Assembly: GCA_030568195.1 (NCBI GenBank)
Contig: JAJLTO010000018.1
Location: 62,001 to 126,000 of the forward strand
Direction of reading: 5' to 3'
Origin: Dipodascopsis uninucleata var. uninucleata
Taxonomy: Eukaryota; Ascomycota; Lipomycetes; Lipomycetales; Lipomycetaceae
DNA length: 64,000 nucleotides
The position numbers and the translations under genes were made by a program. The notes under the pieces are model-generated. The model ran no database searches. It saw only the letters and a list, made by a program, of their open reading frames with translations, and was not told the DNA's origin. How positions within the stretch are numbered: the stretch's first letter is position 1; each line of letters opens with the position of its first letter. Shown one piece after another: positions 46,402-56,835 of this stretch.

Positions 46402-49400
46402 GGCTGTTACTGCTAATATGCTAAAGGCAAGTTCAGTCTGTGCTGTCCGTTCGATGCCAGTAGGAACAGAAAGAAAATTTCTGCCTGTTTTGCCTTTAGC
46501 GCTTGAAAAATTTCTAGTTGGGAGTTATCTCGAGGACGTCCTGACCCGCTACCGTTCCTGACCCATAATCTTCAGCTCATCCTTTCAGGTTAGACACCAT
46601 TCCAGACCCATCCTGTGCGGCTACTGAAATGACCTAACCCATATAAATTTCAATGCGTGGAATTAGAGCCGGTATATGTGATACTCAGGCGTGCTGCATA
46701 GGTGTTGGAGAGAGCAGCGAAGGCACTGACCGAATCCCAATCGCAAGAACGCGACGATGCTACCGGTATGAGCAACTGTACGTCACTGTCGTTCATGACT
46801 CATTTCATGGCTCATTTGCCGGATACAGATAGTTTTACCATAGATCCACTGAAGAATTCGCATAGCCACATCCAGAGTCATATCTGACGCGGACAGAGCT
46901 GTGCGCTTGCACGTATCTCTTGTGGATCAGCATATGCCGGCTCCGACATACTGTCAGCAGTGATAAAGATTATACTGTGTCGACGATTATCATTATCAGT
47001 CCTTACATTCTATGTTCACACACAGCACATCATAGCGGCGCGACAGCGTGCCATCTGTCTCTGCTCGCACCTATAAACAAAATCGACACAGCACAGATAT
47101 ATCACGACAGATACCTGCTATACAGTGTAATACAAAATATACATACAAATTGTATGGCTACTCACATGTGTCCCGGCCGCAGCTGCTGCGTGCTGTAGAT
47201 TACGTACGTCTGGCATGTCGACGCCTCAGCAGTCTTCCCACGCTAATCCATATTTGGATGCGCATATAAGCTACGTTTGTATAATTAAACCTTAAAAGGC
47301 GCCGCAGCCTCGCTTACCAGGTGAGATATGGCTTAAAGGCCAGATGTCGAGGCATTGTTACGAAGGACTACGTTAATTTTTTTCTCATCAGAGCTATAAA
47401 AACAGTATCAGAGAGGCATGCGTTAGGACCCATAAGACATTAAATATCTATGGATATATGATAGCTGAGCAATAACGAGCATGCTGGCGCCTTCCTTTGC
47501 ACTGATATCTCGAATACCGTGTTACGTGCTCTAGCGGCAGCAGCAATTCGATATCATATCTCACAATATTACGTATAATGTGGCAACTGCTGTGGAGTAC
47601 ATTCTTTATCGTCTTCTCGTTCTCCTTGCGTTCTCAAATGAACTTTCCTCTCGGTTTCATCTGGCACAGCACGCACGACCAAGGACCACGCGGCTTATCA
47701 ACAAAGCCGTTGCCCTGCCCTGCCATGGCAATCGTCGTTCTAGTCACTTTTCCTCACTCTTGGCCGTATTGTCATAATAGACTCGCGATGGTTAGTGCAC
47801 AGGTCACTGCTACTACACGTCTAAAAAGTTCGTACCGTACTTGGTTTACGGAGTGCTATTGTGCTATACTGTACACTATGTGTCGATGCAGGTTTTTGCA
47901 GTTCTAAGCAGATAAGAAAGTTATTTGTTCTTCTGCTTTGGTGCGTGATTGTGCTGTTCGCTACGGCATACCGCGGCTATTCGTGCTTTGCTTCCTGGAT
48001 GCACTGGCCAAAACAATCTAGTTTTCTACGAGATACACAGTGCTTGAGTTGCACCTATACTTTACTCGAGCTACGTTTACATTTGGAGCGGGCTACGTAT
48101 CTGCCTTCTGTGTCCGTAAAGCTCTCTTGTATTAGCCTCTGCTGTTATAGACTGTCGTACGTAGTCTCTAACCATACTGTTACCTGAATTCCCATCACCA
48201 CCCAAGCGTTGCGCCTGCTACTTTACGGCGAGTAGTTATATCAGCCGCACTCTTCCTTCTGTATTACTGCCACATAATCGTATTTAACAGACTTAGATGT
48301 ATTCTAGAGCGGAAATGGAGTACAATAGCGAGAAAAAGTAAAAAGACGTTGATTTTCCTTTGCGCCTGTGCCAAACGTCCTGCCTACAATTCCTTCGTTC
48401 TCTAAGCGGATATTGCTATCGAAAAGCCCTTCATGCGCACCAGCCCTAGTACTTTTCTGGTTGCACATGGTAGTAAGCTATGTAAACTATTCAATTAGTA
48501 GGTAATCTACATGCAATAGGTTTCAATTTCACGAACTTTGTTTCCACCTTCTGCATCTTAAGGTTTCCAGTCATCTATTCTTCCCTCTTGTTGTTCCGTG
48601 ATTCGCTATCCTCTTCTTCCTTAGTCACCTTTTTTCCCTTGCCTACTTATACAGTCGCTGTAGATATACTCAAGGAAGCAACTCCTCTTTTGCAAGCGTT
48701 TGCGGAATTCACAGAATTGTTCTTCGCTCAAGTCTTTGTTAACACTCGCAGACGCCAGAGTTGTCATATGACTTTTCAATTGTGCACAGCTTTAGGTTTT
48801 TTTCTGGTGTAGCAGCTGCGAATACCCTCCAGTACACTTCAAACCATCGTTTGTCCTAACGTTTTATATCTTTTCCTCGCTATCACGGAAACTCGCATGC
48901 GTCTACGCGCAGAACAATCTGTTCCCTTACATTTACTCATCGCGGTCCGTTCGTCTTTCACTCGTTAGTGTCTGTGTGCATCTATCAATCTCTTGCCTCA
49001 CCACGCCGCTACTTCTAACGCACAGTCTTTTCGACCACGCTCTCGAGCTTGGTCCTCTGGCCGGACATCGTCACGTATACGCATAGCTGAATCCTTACAT
49101 GCTACTCTGTGCTTATACTCCCTGTACCTAGCACCTGGAATCACGCCATATCGACTTCTTAGTCTGCTGGTCTAGTGCAGACGATTCAGTTACTGTGTCG
49201 GGCCTGTCTAATCTACACGGCAGTTCTTTATTGACGATCTTTCTTTATTATTTAACGTTACAATTTACTGCTGGTTTGTTCCTTTTCTGTGAGTGGCACT
49301 GATCGCTTTACTTTAGCTCGTATTCAAAACGTCCTACTTTCTATTGCTTTGCTTGCCCAAACCTTTTTTGTTTGAGAGAAAGGGGGAATCTATGCAGAGT

Positions 49401-49882
49401 TGCTGGTGCACATGAATGAGCATCCTCTACTTTCTATCTATTAGTGCTTTGCTGACTCTTTCGTTTGGATCTGACAACAATTGTTTTCTCTTATATTTTG
49501 AAGACTATACTAGAAATTGACGTTATTTGTCCATCAAAGACTCACTTAAATAATTTGCTTTGAAATATCGATCAATCTAACGTTTGACTCGTTTCATAGA
49601 AGGACAAATAACTAGAACGCGGTGCACGTTGATAAGACCCAGCGATATAGTATTCATCTGGCAGCTTTCTCTTCTTATACTTTTAACATCCTAGTTCCGC
49701 TTAATCCTGACTAGACTTTTGTCTTTCATATATTACTTTTCGTCGTTAGGTTTCACTGCTAGATTATCGCAGTACGTACTTGAGCTGTCCTCAGAGCTGT
49801 ATTCCTTATACACGCACGTATATTCGTGAAGATTTGTTTCAGCGACATACAACATTTTTCTGCTGTTATTCTGATATTCAAA
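46402..49882. other. 3.5 kb upstream region of velB and RSA4
   Basis: No coding sequence that I can support. The velB-side 2 kb is pyrimidine-rich on the plus strand, contains many short ATG-started frames, and resembles the long leaders seen before developmental regulators in filamentous fungi. RSA4 and velB diverge from this interval, so both promoters lie inside. Confidence 0.45.
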
Positions 49883-51145
49883 ATGCACCATCCAAACTAC
49901 ACCCACTTGCCTCCTCCTCCTCCCTCAGGACACAATATCACTTCATACCATCCGCAACAGCAGCATTCGCTTCAGCATCCACAACAGCCACAACAGCAGG
50001 CGTCATCGGCGCATACTTCATTACAAAATCATATCGGCCATCCTCTTCCACAGCACCCATCCCACTCGATATCGACAACAGCCTTGTCAGGAATCTCTAC
50101 TTCGCATCCGCAGCAGCACCAACAGCATCAGCAGTCAATGAACGTTATTGCGAATATGCAGACTCAGACTGAGCTCTACGACTATTCACTCAAGGTTGTG
50201 CAACAGCCAGTGCGAGCTCGTATGTGTGGATTTGGCGATAAAGATAGGCGACCAATAACACCTCCACCCTGTATACAGCTGATAATCAATTCGAAAGCTA
50301 CAGGGGAAGAAGTCGACATTTCAAAACTTGACGTCTCATTTTTTGCGCTTACGGTTGAATTATGGTCAGTTGATGAAACACAAAATTTGTCTTTGGTTAG
50401 TATGTTACCGCTTTCGTCCAACTCAGGAACCACCGCGTCATCTTCGCAGCATGGTGGTGGTCATTCATCTTATTATAGCTCAGTTAATGGTGGAAGCGGT
50501 CCATCAGGTCCCAGTGGAACAGCTGCAGGCACTAATTCCACTGGCGCGTTGGCTAATTCACATGCATCAACACCCACGTTCATTGCACCACCTATTAAGA
50601 ATCTTATTGGAAGTGTGGTTGCTACCGCTTTTAAACTCCATGATACACAATCACGTTTAGGAGTATGGTTCATTCTGCAGGATCTATCCGTTCGAACAGA
50701 AGGCGAGTTCAAACTTAAAGCATCGTTTGTGAACCTGGGCTCGCCTCTGCAAAATCTTCCTTCATCGTCCATGGGAAATTCGTCATCGTATTCTGGTATG
50801 AATACACATCAGTCTCAGCAGCCTGTTATGGTTCTGAATACTGGAACTGCTCACGTACAAGCTACGTGCTTTTCGGCTCCTTTTAGGGTTTATATTGCCA
50901 AGAAATTTCCTGGTGTTATTGAATCTACTGAACTTAGTAGATGCTTTGCGATGCAAGGAATAAAAATCCCTATTAGAAAAGATCAGAAGAGTCAAAACAA
51001 ATCCAATGATGAAAATCAACATATGAATACTGGCCGAGGAACTAGCGAACAAAGCAAAGCTGGCAATGGTAATGATAGTCAATATACACGAACATCTAAT
51101 CATGGCACTACTGCCAACTCCATTGCAAATCATCTAATTCGATAA
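49883..51145 (+). CDS. velB: VelB-type velvet-domain regulator
   Basis: An intronless frame of about 420 residues from the ATG at 49883; an upstream in-frame GTG is not a credible start. The N-terminus is rich in Pro, Gln and His (CAG/CAA runs, residues 10-105). The velvet domain begins YDYSLKVVQQPVRARMCGFG and continues DKDRRPITPPPCIQL. It is interrupted, as in VelB proteins, by a Ser/Gly-rich insert of about 70 residues, and resumes IKNLIGSVVATAFKL, GVWFILQDLSVRTEGEFKL, then FPGVIESTELSRCFAMQGIKIPIRKD. Velvet factors bind DNA with an NF-kB-like fold. VelB pairs with VeA or VosA to couple development, light response and secondary metabolism in filamentous ascomycetes. The partner genes are not in the window. 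Confidence 0.93.
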   Translation: MHHPNYTHLPPPPPSGHNITSYHPQQQHSLQHPQQPQQQASSAHTSLQNHIGHPLPQHPSHSISTTALSGISTSHPQQHQQHQQSMNVIANMQTQTELYDYSLKVVQQPVRARMCGFGDKDRRPITPPPCIQLIINSKATGEEVDISKLDVSFFALTVELWSVDETQNLSLVSMLPLSSNSGTTASSSQHGGGHSSYYSSVNGGSGPSGPSGTAAGTNSTGALANSHASTPTFIAPPIKNLIGSVVATAFKLHDTQSRLGVWFILQDLSVRTEGEFKLKASFVNLGSPLQNLPSSSMGNSSSYSGMNTHQSQQPVMVLNTGTAHVQATCFSAPFRVYIAKKFPGVIESTELSRCFAMQGIKIPIRKDQKSQNKSNDENQHMNTGRGTSEQSKAGNGNDSQYTRTSNHGTTANSIANHLIR

Positions 51146-52110
51146 TGGAGAGCTTACTCTTCAGAACATGACATCTGATTTGATTCATTTTGACAATTTA
51201 TATATGTCGTTTCAGTATACATTCTTTTATATCATTATTCGGTATCTTTGTAGCTTTTGTATCCTTTTTTTATTATTTCAGTTGTTATTTTTTGGGAGTA
51301 GAAGTATGGGTAACTCAGTCTGAATATCTGTTTATATACTCTTATTTTCTATGTATAAAATCTATCTAAAACACTGGCTGTTTCCTTGTTTCTCACTAAT
51401 TGTGTCGCCATTTCAGTAAAAGTTTCTCAGTATATTGTTTCTTTCTGATATATTATTTATGCTATAGCCCTTCTGCAGCGTCTTCCAGTTTCCAATCCCG
51501 TATCTTTCTCTTTCCTTTATTGTGCATTTGGCCTATTAGATCGTTATATATAATATATATTTATCATCATCATCTTTTTAATAGCTATTGCACTTGATTT
51601 AATATATATTGATTTTCTGTTTTGCCTTTTGGGTATAAGCAACCTGCCATATTCTTTACTGTACGCGGACTATATTAATAGTAGGAGCAAGTATCTACAC
51701 TTGTATATACAACTGAGTAAATCATGTCATGTATCATATTAGTTTTGTTCTACAATTAACCAGGATAATTTATGATATCTCAGTTAGCTTTAAGGGCAAA
51801 AAATTGTATTACAGAAATGAAAATACAGAATAAAATAGGAACACGTACAACGTGTTCTAACATCCACTTAAATCAATTCAGCTAGCGCATGAAATTACAA
51901 AAGCGACAGTAATTTCATTGTAAATCAATTAATTGAAACCCTCATTATCCAATTAGCATGCGAAACGGAAGCTGATATACGATACTGCATATGCAGAACA
52001 CATGAGCCTGTCATTGTCTCTTGCAAATTGAAGCAGTCCGCAGTCAGTATCGTTTTCACACGAAAGCGAGACATACGCCATCAGTCTCGCGGAGTCTAGA
52101 GGTTCCGGAT
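51146..52110. other. convergent intergenic region
   Basis: 965 bp between the ends of velB and MPC1. Strongly T-rich on the plus strand (3' UTR and terminator-like). No gene recognised. Confidence 0.45.
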
Positions 52111-53009
52111 TTACTTGGTAATAGGTGCGCTTTCTGCCTTCTTGTCACCGTTCAGACTGGAAAAGAACATTAGTTGATAAACTCAATCTCTTTCCGTGTC
52201 ATGATCATATAAAACAAACAATAAAGCTACTTACTACCAGTAGTTAACAAAACGGAATCCCTGGACGAGCTGAGCACACTCATTAACGAAATGGCATCCG
52301 AATAAAAGATAGTTTCGAGGAGTAATAGCCATACTAAAGCATATTAAAGAAATTTAGTATCTGTCGTCGATACATCCTTAAAATGCAGTCTGCCAATTTT
52401 TAATAATATAGACTCAGGCTAGTCAAAAATAAACTACATACGAGTATCTCATGAAAACCAAAGAGTAGACGACCAAAGAACCTGTCATGGCGCCAGAAAT
52501 AAGAACTGGATCTTTCTTAGTATCCATGACGGCTGCAATTGGAATACCAAAGTTGGAAACAGGACCTTGAAGAATAGAAAAAAGTTAGCATCCTAATTAC
52601 AAAATATTAGTAACATAATCTTCTTACCCCAGAAATGAGTAGAACAGACGTCTATTAGGCAATCAAAGAATATTATTAGTAATTAAAGATCGTTTATGTT
52701 ATATTATCGAATATATTGCCGACTTACACCTACACAACAATATTAGTCAGTTACTACAAGACTACCATCTCTATAGCGAGTCATGCTCATCGTTATGTTT
52801 GACCAATATATATCGCTTCTTAGCGACTATCTTTCCTCAAAACTTTTTACATTTCATGTCCCCTATCTTGCTGAAAAGCAAAATCACAAAATCTGCTGAT
52901 TTTTGTCTCCTGAACTTCCCCGGAACAATCTGTACACCCGCACTTACTTGACGAAGTCTTTACTGAACATGAAGTTCGAGAATCTGCTAAATACACTTCC
53001 AGAAGACAT
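52111..53009 (-). CDS. MPC1: mitochondrial pyruvate carrier subunit 1
   Basis: Six exons: 52948..53009, 52728..52729, 52628..52651, 52442..52565, 52235..52333 and 52111..52156, totalling 357 nt and 118 residues. The protein reads [20 protein letters not shown], then [35 protein letters not shown] and [17 protein letters not shown]. It is collinear with yeast Mpc1 (LKYIFTTHFWGP..., [12 protein letters not shown]). Mpc1 forms a heterodimer with Mpc2 or Mpc3 in the inner mitochondrial membrane and imports pyruvate. Three short hydrophobic segments are seen. Donors are GTAAGT, GTAAGT, GTAAGA, GTATGT and GTAAGT. The lysine-tyrosine pair at the first junction needs a two-base exon (see separate entry); without it the frame is lost. 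Confidence 0.92.
52728..52729 (-). other. MPC1: predicted two-nucleotide microexon of MPC1
   Basis: Exon 1 ends with AA and exon 3 begins with AC GTC TGT TCT. Conservation demands Lys-Tyr-(Val/Ile) between them, so two bases, GT, are missing. Inside the 296-nt interval, minus-strand sequence reads CTGACTAAT, then TTGTTGTGTAG, GT, GTAAGTCGG. That is a branch-like site, an acceptor, two bases and a consensus donor. A second branch-like TTACTAAT and a TAATAG acceptor precede exon 3. Flanking introns are 218 and 76 nt. It may be spliced as a true microexon or by a recursive step at the same site. Not proven by transcript data here. Confidence 0.75.
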
Positions 53010-53949
53010 TTTCTAAGTTTGCTGTGGTTTTATTAAATCAGCGCTTATAGTAAACAGTGATTATTCACTAGAAATGATAGTTTTATAAAATTCTTTGAAG
53101 ATTTCTCTATCTCTGTTAAAGATCCCACTTGAAACTGAAAACTCGACCTAAAATTTTTGGTGGGATATCTCGAAAATACTTCTCACGATAGAGAGTAGTA
53201 CAAATACCTTATATAAATTATACGGCGTCTTAACCCATGTTCACCGTAAGCGAACAGCATCAAGTCCGTTTCTACAATTCAAAAACTGATAAACACTGCT
53301 ACCGTGGACACAAACCGCTTAGGGTCAGCAATATTATTGATTAGTCAATCGTGCTCCTGCTACATGTTGGTATTATATATTTATATGGCCGTTGGGCAGC
53401 CCCAATAATACAGAATACGTAGACTACATATTTGTTTTACTAAAGTTTTTGTCTGCAGAAGACTAGAGCCTATGATTCTAAGATGATAAAAGTCAAAGTG
53501 GAATAGAAATACTGATTTATTTGGCAAGAAAATACGATATCTTAAAGTAGAGGATATACAGATGTTGGTATGGAAGCAGAAAAGGTGGTTATAACAGAGA
53601 AATCATACACAAGGAACCACAGTTATGAATAGCACTATTCTAGCGAGAACTAGTCTGAGAAATCCACATTGAGAGTTAATAATTCCAAAATATATAACTT
53701 GTAAAAATACACAACATAGGACCTCAGAAACGTATTAGAATTAGCTCATATACTTGAATATATATTTAAAAGAAGTCATATATCTTTTCACCAAAAAAAA
53801 GAAAAAAAGATTGCAGCTCGAATTACTATTTGAAGATTTATCAAACTGTACTAATATTGCTTAATTCAGAAGTCAAATGAGTGTACGTATAGATAAGGTA
53901 GCAAGAAACATTATTATTAGAAGCATAGAGATATTTGACTTGAGACTAA
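53010..53949. other. intergenic region upstream of MPC1
   Basis: 940 bp, very AT-rich, between two minus-strand genes. Nothing coding or repetitive was recognised. It should hold the MPC1 promoter and the 3' end of the INSIG gene. Confidence 0.45.
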
Positions 53950-55104
53950 TCATCGCTCTTCTACCTTACGGCCAAGAAGTCGACGGCCAATAGTTCCAAA
54001 GCAAACTGAGCTGCAAAAGAAAACAGATGCAATCCAAGTAATTACGGAAATATAATCCTCACTCCAATTGTCAGATTGTCTAAAATAGGAAAATAGGGAA
54101 CCATTAGATTTGAAATAGTGCAGGCAACAACCACAATGCAAACTTACGGAAGGTGAGACGGATAAATCCAGGCAAAGAAAAACGAACCAAAAACGGCCGT
54201 GAGAGATGATATTACGAAGCCGTTAAAAGAACCGTCCATTATCACCCACAGTATTGGATTAAGGACTGCTAAGACAATCGCACCCTGTAAGGTCGATGAC
54301 CATTGAAGTCGGCGCTACAATTAAACAACGAGATGTCAACCATCAGAGAACACAATACTTCATAGCACACCAACTTACAATTCCATATGAAACTCCAATC
54401 AAAATACCAACTGATCGTACTATAGATCTCCATGCCAGCATAGCAGCGACAGTGTTCTGGCTGCCGGGTCCAAATTTTGATGGCGTGACTGAATCAACAA
54501 ACGGTAAAAGAGAGCCGTTGATTAGCCCAAGTATACCCCAGCTCAAAATAAAGTTACCTAAGGGATCTATTTTCAGCGTAGAGGACGTCACAAAGTGGTC
54601 ATCATGAAGCTGAGCCGCCAGATATCCATAAGCAACCCCAAATATGCAAAGAAATAAGAGTTTAACCATAATGTTGACTGGCGTGAAGGCGTTTAGGTCT
54701 GGCATGTTACCAGCGTTTCTAACAGAGAGCGGACTGGCTTTCTTAGCATTGATACCTTGCAAATCCCGTCTACCATATTCAACCCCAGACCCCCCTGAGC
54801 GGAGCTTTAGAATATCATCGGTATAGCTTCCATTATTGGGAGACGTAGAAGGCTGTGTTCGAGTAAGAGAATTTGGATCGGGAGTCTCTGATCTGTTGGT
54901 ATCATCTGTCAAAGTAGAGCCAAATATACCCATCAGAGTTGAAGTTGACAGTGAGACTATTGACTGAGACTTATGGGGTCCATCTGAGCTATTCATTCCA
55001 GAAGTCGGAGTCTCTAGTACTGGAGTTCCCGCTTCTGATGAGTTAGATGATCCGATGAAGGCTCGAACTGGGGTAGGTCGAATAACATCGTCCGATGACT
55101 GCAT
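53950..55104 (-). CDS. INSIG-family ER membrane protein
   Basis: Three exons (54379..55104, 54148..54314, 53950..54079) encode about 340 residues. A Ser/Thr/Pro-rich cytosolic N-terminus of about 145 residues (MQSSDDVIRPTPVRAF) has many SP and TP sites. The INSIG domain follows: VNIMVKLLFLCIFGVAYGYLAAQLHDDH, LSWGILGLINGSLLPFVDS, AMLAWRSIVRSVGILIGVSYGIRRLQW, TLQGAIVLAVLNPILWVMIDG and SDNWSEDYISVITWIASVFFC. Yeast Nsg1/Nsg2 and fission-yeast Ins1 control HMG-CoA reductase stability or phosphorylation according to sterol level. The C-terminus RRLLGRKVEER is basic. The introns are 64 and 68 nt, both with GTAAGT donors. Start chosen at the ATG before the conserved head; the upstream frame is unrelated. 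Confidence 0.9.
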
Positions 55105-55467
55105 TTTTCTGCACACTTGATACTTTTTCTTTCTTTTATATATATAGAATTCTCTGATAATCGTAATAGCCAGTAGATGGCTCAAGAACAGCAGTATATT
55201 TGGATGATGATAGACAAAAAATAATGAGTTGAAGAGCTGAATAATTGGAAAAGTGGAAATAAAAAAACGGCTGATTCGAAGGCGCATGTGAACGACTAAT
55301 TTTAGACTTGACATGATATCAAGATAAATTTTCTGTTGATTACACTTTGCAGACCAAGGAAAGCAACCACAATTTTTTCCTTCAAGTTTCAAACATCATT
55401 TCACTAATTACAGCGTCATTTCTAAAACGATCACCAGATATAGGAAAGGAATCACTTGATATACATA
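55105..55467. promoter_or_regulatory. divergent promoter INSIG gene / TRM112
   Basis: 363 bp between two divergent start codons; AT-rich. It must contain both core promoters. No specific site recognised. Confidence 0.45.
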
Positions 55468-56008
55468 ATGAAACTTCTTACCGCAAATTTTGTACAATGT
55501 ACAGTGAAATCATGCGCATCCTCCAAAGATTGCTTTCCATTGCATTTCGATCAGCAGTCAGCTGAGATGCCTCTAGAACTGGCGCATGAAGACGTCGATT
55601 TCAATGTAGAATTTATTGCAAATATACTACCTAGAATAGAATGGCGAGCACTGATAACTACTACCAGAGAGGTAAGAGAGCTAGGTTCTATCAAGAAGTT
55701 ATACAACCAAAGTATCTTGCTAATTACGTATGTTTGCTATTTAGCTTGGCAACAATCAACTACCAGAAGAAAAACCAGATATTGTCAATCCGCATGCAGA
55801 GGAAAATTTACAGCTTTTAAAGGATCTACATACTTTATTGCTTGAGGTGAGTCGATATTTCTTGGTCAAGCTATATCTATTTGCTGACAACTATGAATTA
55901 TAGACGCAAATTGTACAGGGATCAATGCGATGCGCCAACTGTGGTCATATCTACTTCATTAGAGACTCTATTCCAAATTTCTTGCTTCCTGGTCATCTTG
56001 TTCAGTAA
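55468..56008 (+). CDS. TRM112: Trm112 methyltransferase-activating subunit
   Basis: Three exons (55468..55671, 55745..55846, 55904..56008) encode 136 residues. The start MKLLTANFVQCTVKSC and the zinc-knuckle pair (C10 and C15 region, then MRCANCGHIY near the C-terminus) are diagnostic. The central helical insert reads EFIANILPRIEWRAL, and the end is SIPNFLLPGHLV. Trm112 is the obligate partner of Mtq2 (eRF1), Trm9 and Trm11 (tRNA) and Bud23 (18S rRNA) methyltransferases. Introns of 73 and 57 nt have GTAAGA and GTGAGT donors, all in phase 0. Length equals that of yeast Trm112 (135). Confidence 0.95.
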
Positions 56009-56835
56009 AAAGATTTGGGCGTTAAAGCAATCTTTCATTGTGCTATAAATCGCTACTACAAGGCCACACTAGAAATGTTTGTTCTTGATTTTGTACTTCT
56101 ACTTATCCCAGTGACATTGTATTTATATTAAAAGTTTATTATTTGTACCCATCAAGTCAGTTTGACAGTTCCATAATTATGATTTTATATATTATTGCAT
56201 TAATTCGTTTGACAAAACATTGAGTCAGAGTTTCAAGTAATCCAGTCTCATTGTTACCATCCCAAAGATAAGACATCTGTTCAGACATACGATAATCTGA
56301 AAGAAGATACCATATATTGTTAGCAATACGACATTTATTTGGTTAACTGCTTATAATTTACATATCACGTTGTATATCGAAAACAGTTCTTATTAAACTA
56401 TTTGCAAATCAGGATTGGAAATCGTTAAACAAAACAAAATAAATAAGAGAGCAAGATATTAAGAATCAATTATATCACCAGTATAGCATGATTTATGTCA
56501 CCAGAAATAGTAACTAATGACAATGAATGTTCATTGCTCTTTCTTGTACAAGTAACATCTACTACTCTCTCAGATCAAATATCATACAATCCATATATAT
56601 ATATATATGAATATACCAAAGCATCTTCATGTGATAAAACAGTTAATAAACAGATACCTCGCACCAGTAATGACAACAACCATAATAATACATATAAAAT
56701 AGAAGCAAGTAAGATGTCTAGAACAACCAGTAAGAGTGCATTACATAAGGAGAAATACTTTTGTGTTCCAAGGTTGTAGTTATAAAAAGAGATTAAAACA
56801 AAAAAAAAGGTATTCCACAAAAAAAGATTATTTAA
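56009..56835. other. convergent intergenic region
   Basis: 830 bp, very AT-rich, between the ends of TRM112 and SET1. It has an AT dinucleotide run at about 56593-56608. No gene. Confidence 0.45.

Noticed and set aside
52652-52947. MPC1 exon 1 joined straight to exon 3 by one 296-nt intron
   Set aside because: It shifts the frame and loses the conserved STHFWGP block; no alternative GT or AG nearby restores it.
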